Source: Odiellus spinosus
Taxonomy: Eukaryota; Arthropoda; Arachnida; Opiliones; Phalangiidae
Length of the DNA: 64,000 bases
NCBI GenBank assembly: GCA_963920705.1
Contig: OY987231.1
Coordinates: 20,437,024 to 20,501,023, forward strand
Direction of reading: 5' to 3'
The stretch's first letter is position 1, and each line of letters starts with the position of its first letter. The position numbers and the translations under genes were made by a program. This document shows, piece after piece, positions 12,875 to 25,800 of this stretch. Below the pieces are notes generated by a model, which made no database searches, was not told where the DNA came from, and saw only the letters and a program-made list of their open reading frames with translations.

Positions 12875-13308
12875 AGGGAGAATTCAACCTAATTACAAGT
12901 CATTTTTTATCGATTCCTTATCTTTTAAATAGGCCTAATCCATCGATAAAAAGTTTACAATACAAATATTAAACAAGAAATAAATTTAAAACTTACCCTG
13001 AAAATAGGCTTAGCGGGATTCATGGAGATCCTGAATCGCGTCCGTGTAAGGTCTAGCGACCAATGAGCAAAGGCCCGTCGTTCACGCGAGATCTCCACGA
13101 GACTTACGTCGCGCGCAATTGGTCGCTAGACCTTACACGCGAGGAAATCAGGACCTCCATGAATCCCACTAAGCCTATTTTCAGGGTAAGTTTTAAATTT
13201 ATTTCTAGATTAATATTTGTTTGTAAATATTTTCAGTAGTGGATTAGGCCTATTTAAACAATAAGGAATCGATAAAAAAATCACTTGTTGTTAGGTTGCA
13301 TTCTCCCT
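12875..13308. mobile_element. 434-bp near-perfect palindrome, TTAA-flanked (piggyBac-like MITE)
   Basis: It is flanked by TTAA at 12871-12874 and 13309-13312. The termini begin AGGGAGAATTCAACC and its inverse. The inverted repeat extends almost through the whole element and meets in a GC-rich centre with arms such as GGTCTAGCGACCAAT. No coding capacity. TTAA targets are typical of piggyBac and Kolobok elements. A degraded relative lies at 21,945-22,083. Confidence 0.87.
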
Positions 13309-13700
13309 TTAAGCTTATCCCGCGTTGTTTAAAGTTTAGTTCTCCCTCTATGACTGATAATCAAATTTGTTCCTCAACATTAATATTTATTTTAAAAATC
13401 GTTATAACCCCTAAGCATAAATCATAATCTATAAACCTAATAGACCCTTAAAAATATTTCGCCTGCATGTTTTCTTTCCTGTAGTAGTAGAGGATTTCTT
13501 AAAAAAGGGGGTCGAAAGAAGTGGGAGGGTTTCGCAGGGATCAGCCGTGGCGCCATCCTAGTCTATCTTTTTCACTTTTTATAGTTTTTTTTTTCCGTCT
13601 GCTTCAAAACTATTAGTGTAAATTGTAAGGCTTAGGAAAGGAAACTATTTTTAGGGAATTCTAATTTATCCGCGGTTTTAGAGAACGATTTAAAATAAAA

Positions 13701-14194
13701 ATGAATCGATTAATTGGCAAAGGTGGTTCGGTTTGTTCCGTTAAAAATTGTTTAAGCGTTAGTCGTGGACAAAGTTCACTGATTAAAAACAAAGCGAGTA
13801 TGCATCGACTACCTAATGATAAGAATTCAGGGACGGAAATAAGCACAAGTCACTGGTCATTTGTCCGATAAATTTTCCAAATGTCCGATAACTTTTTATT
13901 TTTAAGAGGGGGTCACTGGACAAATGTCCGATAAAAAAAAGTACTTTTTAATATAGGAAATGTAGCATTGTCCGGCAATTTTGTTAAATGTCCGATAACT
14001 TTTGAATTTTAAAGGGGGGGGGGGGGTTACTGGACATTTGTCCAATAAGAAAAATTTCTTATTTCCGTCCCTGGAGAATAATGGATAAAGCGTATTGGAT
14101 AAAGCGTATTATAACTAGTTACGAAGTTGACGACAATGTAATGCAGACGACAGTATACCGATTCCCGAGTCAGAGACTGCCAGAATATCTCTAG
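13701..14194 (+). pseudogene. THAP-like zinc-finger remnant, split by a MITE
   Basis: From ATG 13701 the frame reads MNRLIGKGGSVCSVKNC and then MHRLPNDKN, which resembles the start of a THAP domain (C-x4-C, then an FHRFP-like motif). It runs straight into the hAT-like MITE at 13828. After the MITE a frame reads MDKAYWIKRI and stops at TAG 14192-14194. I do not see the later Cys and His ligands expected of a THAP domain. It is short and broken, so probably a transposon-derived fragment rather than a host gene. Confidence 0.4.
13828..14073. mobile_element. 246-bp hAT-like MITE (copy 1)
   Basis: Inverted ends CAGGGACGGAAATAAG. The interior has repeated ATGTCCGATAA-type motifs and a long G run. 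It is a relative, in opposite orientation, of the element at 59,573-59,810, which has a clean 8-bp target duplication. Here the flanking duplication has decayed. Confidence 0.85.
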
Positions 14195-14697
14195 CAACCT
14201 AGAGGGACTGCCACAAGTTTTCGTAAAACTTGGCAAAATTGGCCGTAAATTCCAACCAATCAGAGAAATCCTCATTTCCTCCGGTTCACGGGGAGAATGT
14301 ATTACGGGTAAACTCGCTTGTAGGATAATATTTTTAAGCGTCTATTAAATTCAAACGCTATAAGAGTCAAATTTAAACTAACGCGTTTGAAATAAAAATT
14401 AACGCTTGGAGTTTATTTTTATTCTACATTTTTTATTCCATGTCTATGCTAGTATGAAATGAATTTGATGTTGAATCGGTTTGATTCAGATATCTGAGTA
14501 TTTCTACACTATTAACTAAATTAGTTAACCTTTCGAAGCACTGGTTAAATATAATTACTTACTAAAATGTAAATGTTTTACCAATTATTTTATTGACTCT
14601 TTCGGAAACTTGCATACATTAAGCATTAGAAATTTTAATTATTCACAATAATTTGTAGTACTACAAATGTATTTCAATACTGAATTTAAATTAATAT

Positions 14698-17600
14698 TTA
14701 TTCGAATATTCTTTGTAAAGTTCCTTTATTGCCATCCAAAATTGCCATTTCACCTATACGTATAGAATTAAAAAAACAAATCAATTGCTACCAAAACAAA
14801 GCGACAAGGGTATTTTACCTGTTTTGAACATTGAAGTAGCTCCGTGTAATGCAACGACGCAAGGTAGCCCGTACTCTCTAGCCACCACAGCACCTAAACC
14901 AATGTGAAATAATTAACAAATACTTTATATACCCTTTGAATAAAAAGACAAATTGAATAATATAGTACCATGTGATACGAGTCCACCTAACTCGGTGACA
15001 ACTCCAGCTAAAATGGGGAAATACGGGGTCCAACCAATGTCCGTGCTGTATGCAACCAGTATCTCGCCAGGCTAAATTCATTTTCGACAAATTTAAAAAA
15101 ATTCCAAATTAATTGAATAAAACATTTTACCAGTTTCTTACCTGTAACAGGGCGGCTTCTTCGAGGTTATTCGCGACTCTGACTCTACCTTTGACTACCC
15201 CTTGACTTACTGCGGTTCCTTTCAAAGTTAGGTCACCTTCTACGTGTTCGAAAAGTGGCTTTTGCGCATTCATCTAAAATATAAATATATTATTAATATA
15301 TCTGTTTACAAATGATTGTTTGCCAATTTTCAATAAGCAAATTCGGCTGTGAAATTTTCATCTTTTACGGTGTATCGAAATTTGTAGTACTCTTTTATGA
15401 AGGCAAATTTCCAGACCAATTTATACAAACAGCAAATGATACTGTTACGCGCATAGTTTTCTTATTTCATATAGACGCTAAGTGACTACGTTTCCAAGAA
15501 TATAACTAAGAGATATTTACAGGTTTTGGCAATCCTTTTGTTATTTCTGGAAATCTGTAGGCATCAATAATTGGATGCAAATTTTTCCTTCGCATAGCTC
15601 TGTTACAAAAGAACATTTTCTAAAATTATTCAGACCTGATTTATAAAATAATAGTTATGAATACAAACTATTGTTCACTTTTGAATTAGTTTTGGTGACC
15701 TTGTCTTTAAGAGCTGAACCAATTCTTTAATGTTTAGAAAGAAAATTAACTTTTTGTCCGGCACTCGACCTTCTTGGGCCATTTTTTCGGCCAGAGTATA
15801 AAATTCCTTTCTGAAATGATCCACTATCTTGATATACGTAGACTACAGAAGTGAGAAAGAGAGTTTTAACCTATTTATAAATCTGAAAGCTAAGTTGCTA
15901 TACCTTAGATCGTTCCCGACGTCCAACTGCGTTTTTACAAAATGGCACCAAGAACCTCAAAATGAGTCTAGTTTTCCAGGTTAGTGGGGTTTTAAGGCTA
16001 TTTATGGTGTCGTTAATAATCGACGTGGCTATTTTTGGTTTCTTGGCGCTTTTCGTCATTTCCTGTTAGTAATTATTATTCTAAAAATACGTAAAGACAA
16101 CTCCCCGAATAGTCACGAACATACTTGCAGACTTTTCACTAGGGGTCTCGGGTCCGCTCTCCATGGTAACGTTTCTAAATCGAACTGTAAAATAACAAAA
16201 AAGAGAGGAGTAACAGCCTCAGTTGGTCAAATAATCGATGAACGTTGTAATCTTCGTCTGGAAACAATTACTAACATTGAGAACCCCCCCCCCCCCCCCA
16301 TTTGATAACGGTGATAACGTAGGATTTGAGGGGTAGACTCAATATTATTTGTTTCCAGACCCGCCGATGAGCACGTGGGTAATTATAATACATTTAAAAT
16401 AGGCTACCTCTTTCAAACAACGATGGCCATGTTTCGTTAAAAATTCGTTGAAATGCTTTGAAGCTTCAGTCCCCGAAGTCTGAAACCAGTCTAAAGCTTC
16501 CTGATAGAGATATTATTTCAGATAATTCCATTGTTATTGGTTTAAGATTCCTTTGATTTGAGTATAGCATAAGTATAATACTTACTTCGATACTCATTTG
16601 ACGAAACCTTTCAGGATCTATGCATTCCTGGATTGTTGCTGATAGATCCTTTATTCGAATAATCAGATATAATTTTTCCAATGATTATAACTATAAGCTT
16701 GAAGATATGCCTTAAGATCATACTTGCAAGGCGTAGGGTACGTCAGCGCTTTCAACTTCCTTACACGATGCCACCAACTTGGCGAAATCATTGAAAACCA
16801 CTTCATTCCACTCTCCTACACATATTGTACTTTTGAGATAAAGTAATACCATCAAGAACCAAAGATACTAACCCTTATTTGCTTTTGCTAAAACTGATAA
16901 TGCGGTTACGCTATAGAATAATGACGACATTGAAGCTGGTCCATGAGGTTTCGAATACTGCTTGTGTAAAGATTATTGTATTTTGAAACTATAACCTTTA
17001 CTAATTTGCTCGAAATATTTATATACCTTTGATAATTTAAAGAGTTCTTGTAGAATTTGATACAGATACTCTTCGGAAGAAGAGTCTTTGTTCAAAGTAA
17101 TTTTATACTCGTTAATGAATTTTGTGGCCCGCTTCAGGTTTTTTTCCAATTGAACTATATCCTTTTTTTATTATTTAATTAAAAAGTTTGGTTAAATTAC
17201 GCCATTTCGTACCAGATAGTTAACTTACTTTGATCATGTACAAGATCATGATCTTCCCATCATTTCGTTGGTAAAACTTGTTCCTTCTGATTGCGCGCTG
17301 TTTTAGGTCCTCGTCCTCGAGACTACGGCCAAACATACCAATTTCAAACCCCTTTCCGAAGGCGTTTCGTCCATCTGGATTAGTTTCCATTCTATAAAAT
17401 ACCTATAGGAAAAGAGAAATGCGTTTAAGCCACTATAGTCTGTAAAATATGTATACTCACATCAGTTACGTTAAAGAGTACATGTCTTGAAAAAAGCACA
17501 AAACCCCTTTGCATATGTGGTGTCATTTTGAATATGTTCATGCTTGATTTCTTTACAAAGTGATTCTGATATAAAGATATAATTAATATTTAAAATTCAA

Positions 17601-20600
17601 ATTACGCATAAAAGTTATCGAATTGCTTTCAATTATCCTTACTTGCATAGAAATTTCCATTAATTTATTGATGAAATTATGGCCCAATTCACTCGTAGCT
17701 CCGGGCATCACTTCTCTGGTAACCATTACAAACCAAAAAAATATGCCATTTTTACATCGACTCAACACCCAAAGGAGGAAATTAATTTTACCCAGCATTA
17801 GCTTTAGTATAACAATCAAATTCAGATCGAAGGTGAACGTCAGATTCGTGGATGAGTTCGTAATCTGTTTCTCTGTCAACCGTTGTGACTGGTCGTGCCT
17901 AATGACGAAATTTTTAAAAAATATTCTCAAGATATAGACTTTTAAAAAATAACCAACGTACTTGCAAAAGATAAATACTGCCCTTAACGACTGCCCATTC
18001 TATGTCGAGTGGGCATCCGTATAACTCTTCCACCTGTATTAACGCATGTGTTATGTATATTTTACCACGGATCTTACAGTAAAAATATTCTTACATCATG
18101 GCCGAGTTTGGCCAGTTTTAAGGCAATTTCATTGGACAAGCAACATTTACCCGTTTCGCTGTCTGAAACCTCTTCATCAATAACTCCTCCATCTTCTAAA
18201 TTTTATATTTTTAGTCTACACTTTTCAATCAATGCAGGTTTGCGACACTTACTTGCAAGAATTGTTTTATTTGATTTGCGACCAATTTGAACTGAATCAA
18301 TTTCAACATTGCCATAGGCGTCTCGCTTAACTAAAATAGTGTCCGGATCTGCTTTCGCTGATACAACGCTCTAAAATGAACCAGATAGTTTATTGCGCTT
18401 GAAATGAAATAAACTTTTACTATGTACTTCTCCAAGACCGTAATTAGCCGTAATGGTAATGTTTTCCGGATTGCCAGTGAGAGGATTGCAAGTAAACATT
18501 ACTCCAGCTTGTTCCGCCGCTATCATCTCTTGAACTACGACCGCCATCGGTGAATTTAATTCTTGGCCATTTTGCCTGTCGTTTATAATTATTGTTAGTT
18601 TTAATTAATGGAAATCGATTAATTAAGGCAATTACTTTTTGTATTGAATCGCCGTGTGGGAAAATTGCGATGCCCAACATTTGGCAATTGCTTTTAAAAT
18701 CTGTGTTAATTGAAGGGTATTATACTCGTTAAGGTTGTCGATTAGTTGGTGAGCCGCTAACTTACCGAATCCAATCCTTGTACACCAAGATAGGTTTCCA
18801 TTTGTCCCGCAGCGGACATTTCTTCGGAATCTTCGCCTTGAAGTCCAAACAATGTTTTTGCAGGTCTCTTAAAATTATATAATTATGTGAAGGATACCTG
18901 AGGCTGACGATCTGACTGCAAACAACGTGGAATTATCGTATTCTTTCAAATTTTCTTCAATATTTTTCTTCAATGGTGTTGGCAATTCCATATTTGATAT
19001 TTCGTTTACGATTCTGCATCGAAATTTCGTTTGTTAAAACTACACTTATATTCTTATTTAATCATACTATGCTCACTTTTGGCACACCGATTTCAAGTCA
19101 CCTTCGACATTTCCCCTATTAAATGTAACATTAATTTAATTAATTCATTAATTAGTGAATTATCGAGGGTCAACATGAGTTTTACCACGCCACGTCTTCT
19201 AACGCAAATTTCTTGAGAACGTCATTCAAATTATTAATTTCTTTAAACGTTTGGTAGGACACTGTTGTAACGACAAAACCACTTGGCACTGTAAACTGGT
19301 GTCTCTCAATTAGCAATAGTTATTTCTGGAATAATCTTGGGTATACTTACTGAGCAATTGGATCTGGATATGTCTTTCAGTTCTGCTAAGGAAGAGCCCT
19401 TTCCTCCAGAACAGTCAACGTTTTTGCAACGATCGTCGGATATTTTTAGCACTGGCTCCGAAGTATCGTCTATCGAAAGGATTGCTTTATTTTGATTCAA
19501 AGTTTGTGCGTTTTGTCTAAATGAAATGCCCTCAATTTAGTTCCAAAGTGAAAACGCTAGTTTCATACTAAATCACCTGGTCTCGATTATGATTGAAAAC
19601 CCTTTTTCATCATCATTTAAAATAGCATTTGAAATAATATACTTTCTATCGGTTGCAAATTCGACGTCGCTTACTCTGTTTACGTTATCCTGACTACTTT
19701 TGATAGTTAAAGTGAAATCATTTTTTCCTGAAATTATTTTCAGAGTGCGTATTAACCATTAATTATATCAGAGTTTTACTCTAAAAACTCTGATTATATT
19801 CTAAGTTTTCTACCTCTAGAGAAAGTAAATTTAGCTTCAGTTTGTTCATTTGGCTGGTGCTCAATGTTAAGTTTTTCCACCTCTCCTCCTTCTGAATTTG
19901 ACTGAATTATAAATCCATACAAAAACTTTCCAGTATCTGTTATGTGTATATATTCTCCCTCCTGCAAATACCGGTATTTACAATTGAAGTAACATTCGGT
20001 ATTAGCATTTCCATAATACATACGGACATGTAAACGAAGTATTCATTCAGATTTTCTTCATTTGTAGAGTTTTCTGCAATAGAAATTTTCACTTAAATTT
20101 CTATTCATCTCATGTATAACCAACAATTTAATTCTAATATGTAACATACCGAAACTTCTTATTCGAGCTCCGAATAGTAACACTTCGTTTTCCTCACCAC
20201 CTTCAACTACCACTGTTCCAGTTAGGTTTCCCGCCTGGTCCAATACATCTGGTGTTTTAGGTAGCCTAAAGGTGTATTTAAATTATGATAATCCTCTAAA
20301 TAAGAACTAATTGAAAGATTTACAAGCCAGAGTTAGGTAACCAAGTGTTCCATTTTATTCCAGCTAGATATTGCTCCATAATAATATTCGCGATGTCCTT
20401 GTGGTCAAATGGTTCGGCCGAAGCAGTCCAACTGTTTGCATTTATTATTTGATTGTTCAAAATTGGTAAGATTTTGAATTACCCGCCGAATTTACTTACA
20501 TGAAGCTGAATTTAACGTGGACATGTTTCTTGCATCCCTTCTCTCTAGCAAAATAAATTTAAACCAGTTGTAGACCTAATTCTGATGGTCTTAACTATTA

Positions 20601-21179
20601 CTGATTGGTATTATTTTTCATATACCTTAATAAACCATTGAAAGACACTCTACATTTACTAAAAGGCGAAAGACACTTGAATCTTAGTCCAGCAGCGGCA
20701 AAACAACTGGCTTCCGTTTTCGGTACATTCCACAATTTTTCTCTTGGCAATGAGTACAACTTTCCATTGACTTTCAGTTGAACCCATACTCTCGCTTTAT
20801 TGCCCTGAATCGTAATTCTTGCCACCAAGTGTTCACCTTTGGAATTGTAACCAAAAACGAACATTCCGTCTCGTTTCTGCGAAATGTAAAAATATATTAA
20901 ACGAAAAATGTTTTTCTTTGAAATATAATTCTAATAATTATTATATACACTCGGGTCATTCTGGGTACGATTTTCCAATTCAACTTCTTCCTCATTTGGC
21001 AGAACGTTATTTAATTTCAAATCCGAAGGGTGCTCGTAATCGAAGTGGAATAACCGGGATTTTGCTTTGCGATAAAAATATTTCAAGTAGATATGGGCGA
21101 TGTATTCCTTGATGGCGAATATTTTTCCTATAAATTTATTAAAATATATTAGTATAAACGATTTTATTGTTTGTTTCAT
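14698..21179 (-). CDS. Rifampicin-phosphotransferase/PEP-synthase-like protein, copy B (N-terminus damaged)
   Basis: About 35 short exons ending at TAA 14698-14700 (GTLQRIFE). The ancestral ATG is at 21255-21257, but codon 24 there is TAA (21186-21188 on the plus strand) where A and D have TCA, so I start at the next in-frame ATG, 21177-21179 (MKQTIKSFILIYFNK). Domain order: N-terminal arthropod-type region (FGYNSKGEHLVARI, WTASAEPFDHKDIAN), ATP-grasp/PPDK_N (GGKGSSLAEL, FAVRSSASG, EDSEEMSAAGQMETYLGV, AGVMFTCNPLTG, DIEWAVVKGSIYLLQ), a middle region (WNEVVFNDFAKLVAS), then the mobile phospho-His domain (STDIGWSPYFPILAG, GGLVSHG, AVVAREYGLPCVVA). There is no TIM barrel. By family, such proteins use ATP to phosphorylate a His and pass the phosphate to a small molecule; the substrate in animals is unknown. 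Introns are mostly 50-100 bp with GT-AG ends. Confidence 0.82.
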
Positions 21180-21257
21180 TGATCTTTACTCGCCTTCTTT
21201 GCAAGTTAGAATTCGGTATATGAGGTAAATCAATGAAAAACTTATTATTAGAGACAT

Positions 21258-22830
21258 GACTTCGATCTAGTGTAAAGAAAGATTCGATAAAGAGGTTTTA
21301 TTACGATCAAGTTCCATTTAGCAGTCTTAAAATCTAAGTCTTATCTCCTCGTGCTTCTAACCAAACAATACAATCATTTGCGTTAATACCATAACTTAAA
21401 TGTCAAAGTGACATAGTTTGAAGGACATAAAGGTTTAAACACCTCAATCTTACTTTGTACTTTTGTGAAGGAATGCCAAACTAAAATAATGTTTAAATTA
21501 TAATTGCATGCTGGTTTTGAAAGCTTTTTCCATCACTTTATTACACATCTAATTCAATTAGAAATTAAATAATTGGCTTCCATTATATGCAAATCTTCGG
21601 ATAAACTTACGAAGAGATATCCATACGTCGCTGTATTTCCAACGACTATATCCGTGAGCTAAGTTTCCCTGTTTGATTACATTAACGGAGAGGCGTTGCT
21701 CCAACTCTGTTCTTGAAAATTAAGTTTATCCACGACGTACGTGTTTATCAAGAGATAAAATGTGACTCTCGAGAATATGTCAATATAGAGTAAATGTTGA
21801 AGTATTTTCCATGGTAATTATCTTTAAATTGTGTTTTAACTATTTCACTCTATACTATAATCCTTTGAATAAAAGAGGTATAGTTTACATAGGAAACGCG
21901 AACTAAAATTTAACTTAAACTTTAAACTACGCGGGTAAGCATAAAGGGAGAATGCTTTTCGGTTTAAGTTTTATATTTATATTTTAATATTTGTTAGTAA
22001 TTTTTCTTTACTGTTGGATTAGGCCCATTTAAACAATAAGGAAACGATAAAAACATCACTTATTGTTAGGTTTCATTCTCCCTTTAAGTCTAGCTCTCTC
22101 TCTGACTGATCATCAAACTTGTTGCTGAATATTAATTTTAAAATCAATGGATTATTTAAATCAAATTATATTCGTTTTATTTCATTTAAAAGTTATAAAT
22201 ATTTTCATATCGAGTTAATACTATTTTTTTAAATATACTTAGTTTGAAGGAGAATAGCTAACGGCTACAGAAAGAGCTCTAATGGTATCAGAGGACCACG
22301 CGATACAGTTTTTGTGCTAGACTAGCTATTACCGGTCAAAAGTAAAATGATAACAGTTATGATAATAGTTATGATAGGGACTACATCTGTTCGAGAAGAG
22401 GTTTTCCTTCACTTAAAGATAATTTAATTTATCAATGTGAATTTAAAACTCTTCTTAAACATCCTAAAAATCGTTATAACCCCTAGGTATAAATCATTAT
22501 CAATAAGGCTAATTAAATTAAATTAACTCGCGCTTTTAAAGTCAAAATTAAAACCACAATTTAAACCACGCGTTTGAAATAAAAACGCGTTTCAAGTTTA
22601 TTTTAATTTTATATTTTTTGATCCATGAGTCTGATCTTCTGTATTTCTGTTAACCAAATTACTTTACCTTTCGAAACACTGGTTAAATATAATTACTAAA
22701 ATGTAAATGCTTTAACAATTATTTTATTGACTCTTTCGGAAACTTGCATACATTAAGCATTAGAAATTTTAATTATGCACAATAATTTTAGTACTACAAA
22801 TGTATTTCAATACTGAATTTTAATTAATAA
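21258..22830. other. Flank between genes B and C
   Basis: Non-coding. The part next to gene B is nearly identical to the flank of gene D, through about 21,370. It contains a degraded TTAA-type repeat (21,945-22,083) and AT-rich DNA homologous to the other intergenic segments, such as GTTATAACCCCTA near 22,470. No gene seen. Confidence 0.5.
21945..22083. mobile_element. Degraded copy of the TTAA palindromic MITE
   Basis: It starts AGGGAGAATGC and ends GGTTTCATTCTCCCT followed by TTAA at 22084-22087; the left flank is TAAA. The right half (GGATTAGGCC, ATTTAAACAATAAGGAA) matches the 434-bp element, but most of the left arm and centre are missing. Confidence 0.7.
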
Positions 22831-25800
22831 TTATTCGAATATTCTTTGTAAAGTTCCTTTATTGCCATCCAAAATTGCCATTTCACCTATACGTATAGAA
22901 TTAAAAAACAAATCAATCGCTACCAAAACAAAGCGACAAGGGTATTTTACCTGTTTTGAACATTGAAGTAGCTCCGTGTAATGCAACGACGCAAGGTAGC
23001 CCGTACTCTCTAGCTACCACAGCACCTAAACCAATGAGAAATAATTAACTAACAAATACTTTATATACCTTTTGAATAAAAAGACAAATTGAATAATATA
23101 GTACCATGTGATACGAGTCCACCTAACTCGGTGACAACTCCAGCTAAAATGGGGAAATACGGGCTCCAACCAATGTCCGTGCTATATGCGACCAGTATCT
23201 CGCCAGGCTATATTCATTTTCACCAAATTTATAAAATGTTCAATTTAGTTTAATAAACCACTATACCAGTTTCGTACCTGTAATAGCGCTGCTTCTTCGA
23301 GGTTATTCGCGACTCTGACTCTACCTTTGACTACCCCTTGGCTTACTGCGGTTCCTTTCAAAGTTAGGTCACCTTCTATATGTTCGAAAAGTGGTTTTTG
23401 AGCATTCATCTAAAATATAAATATATTATTAATATATTTCGCCGATTTTCTATATGCAAATTTTCATATATTTATGTTATTTATGGTACATTAGTCTTCA
23501 AAAGTTTTAGATTCTTATTTCGTATAGGCGCTAAGTGATTTTTCTACGTTTCCAAGAAGATAACTAAGGAGATATTTACAGGTTTTGGCAAGCCCTTGGT
23601 TATTTCTGGAAATCTATACGCATCAACTATTGGATGCAGGTTTTTCCTACGCATAGCTCTGTTACAAAAGAACATTTTCTAAAATTAACAAAAACTAATT
23701 TATAGAATCATAATTACGAATACAAACTATTCTTTACTTTTGAATAAGTTTTGGTGACCTTGTCTTTAAGAGCTGAACCAATTCTTTAATATTTAGAAAG
23801 AAAATTAACTTTTTGTCCGGCACTCGACCTTCTTGCGCCATTTTGTCGGCCAGGGTATAGAATTCCTTTCTGAAGTGATCCACTATCTTGATTAACGTGG
23901 ACTAAAGAAGTGAGAAAGAAAACTTTAACCTATTTATAAATCTGAAAACTAAATTGCTATATACCTTAGATCGTTCTCGACGTCCAACTGCGGTTTCACA
24001 AAATGGCACTACAAACCTCAAAATGAGTCTATTTTTCCACGTAAGTGGCGTTTTAAGGCTGTTTATGGTGTCGTTAATAACCGACGTGGATTTTTTTGGT
24101 TTCTTGGCGCTTTTCGCCATTTCCTGTTAGTAATTATTATAGTATCAACCTAAAAATGTACCGCACGATCAATTAGGAACATACTTGTAGACTTTTCACT
24201 AGGGGTCTGGGGTCAACTCTCCATGGTAACGTTGCTAAATCGTACTGTAAAATAAAAAAAATTTGGATAAGAGAGGAGTAATTGCTTCAGTTGGTCAAAT
24301 GTTCGATGGACGCTGTAATCTTCGTCTGGAAACAATTACTAACATTAAGAAAACTCCGCATTTACCGCATCACAACCACCAGGTGGCTCAAATTTGTTTC
24401 CAGACCCACCAATGAGCACGTGGTTAATTATAATAAATTTAAAATAGGCTACCTCTTTCACACAACGATGGCCATGTTTCGTTAAAAATTCGCTGAATTG
24501 CTTTGAAGCTTCAGTCTCCGAAGTCTGAAACCAGTCTAAAGCTTCCTGATAGAGATATTATTTCAGATAATTCCATTGTTATTGGTTTTAGGTGCCTTTG
24601 ACTTACTTCGATACTCATTTGACGAAACTTTTCAGGATCTATGCATTCCTTGATTGTTGCGGCTAGTTCCTTTATTAGAATAGTCAGATATTATAATTTT
24701 TCAGAAAATTATAAAGCCTTAAGATCATACTTGCAAGGCGTAAGGTACGTCAACGCTTTCCACTTCCTTGCACGAGGCCACCAACTTGGCGAAATCACTG
24801 AAAACCACTTCATTCCACTCTCCTACACATATTATACTTTTTAGATAAAGTAATAACATCATTAACCAAAGATACTAACCCTTGTTTGCTTTTGCTAAAA
24901 CTGACAACAAGACTAAGCTGTACATTAATGACGACACTGAAGCTGGCCCATGAGGTTTCGCATACTGCGTGTGTGAAGGTTATTGTATTTTGGATCTATA
25001 ACCTTTAATAATACGCTTGAAATATTTTTATACCTTTGATAATTCAAAGAGTTGTTGTAAAATTTGATACAGATACTCTTCGGAAGAACAGTCTTTGTTC
25101 AAAGTAATTTTATATTCGTTAATGAATTTCGTGGCCCGCTTCAGGTTTTTTTCCAATTGAAAAAACTCCTACATTTTTAAAGTTAAAAAAGGATGGGTAA
25201 ATTACGCCATTTTGTGCCTGATAGTTAACTTACTTTGATCATGTAAAAGACCATGACCATCCCATCTTTCTGTTGGTAAAACTTGTTCCTACTGATTGCA
25301 CGCTGTTTTAGGTCCTCGTCGTCGAGAATACGGGCAAACGTACCAATTTCGAACGCTTTTCCGATTGAGTTTCTTTCACCTTGCTTAGTTTCCATTCTAT
25401 AATATAACTATACGAAAAGAGAAACGCTTTTAAGCCACTCTATAAGCCTGTAAAATATGTACTCACGTCAGTTACGTTAAATAGTACGTGCTTTGAGAAA
25501 AGCACAAAACCACTTTGAATATGTGGTTTCGATTTGTATACACTCATGCTAGATTTCTTTGACCAATGATTCTAGTATAAATGTATCATTAATATATAAA
25601 ATGCAAATTACACGTATGAATTATCGAATTAATTTCAATTATACTTACTTGCATAGCAATTTCCATCAATTTATTGATGAAATTATTGCCTAATTCACTC
25701 ATAGCTCCGGGCATGACTTCTCTGGTAACCATTAAAAACCATAAAAAGTGCAATTTAGGTCCTTCTCAACACCCAGAAGGACTAAACTAAACTTACCCTA

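Larger units (their letters stand above)
13442..14343. mobile_element. About 0.9-kb AT-flanked element with THAP-like remnant
   Basis: Comparison with units B and C gives the empty site: they read CTAATTAAATT where unit A is split. The insert has inverted ends AGACCCTTAAAAATATT and AGACGCTTAAAAATATT, and duplicates AT (13440-13441, 14344-14345). A 2-bp AT duplication fits ISL2EU-type elements; Tc1/mariner would give TA. It contains a THAP-like coding remnant and was itself hit by a hAT-like MITE, so its length before that was about 650 bp. Confidence 0.72.

Noticed and set aside
18009..18290. 93-codon plus-strand frame, nearly repeated at 26,014-26,295
   Set aside because: It is antisense to exons and introns of array genes B and C. 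Its conservation reflects duplication of the sense genes.
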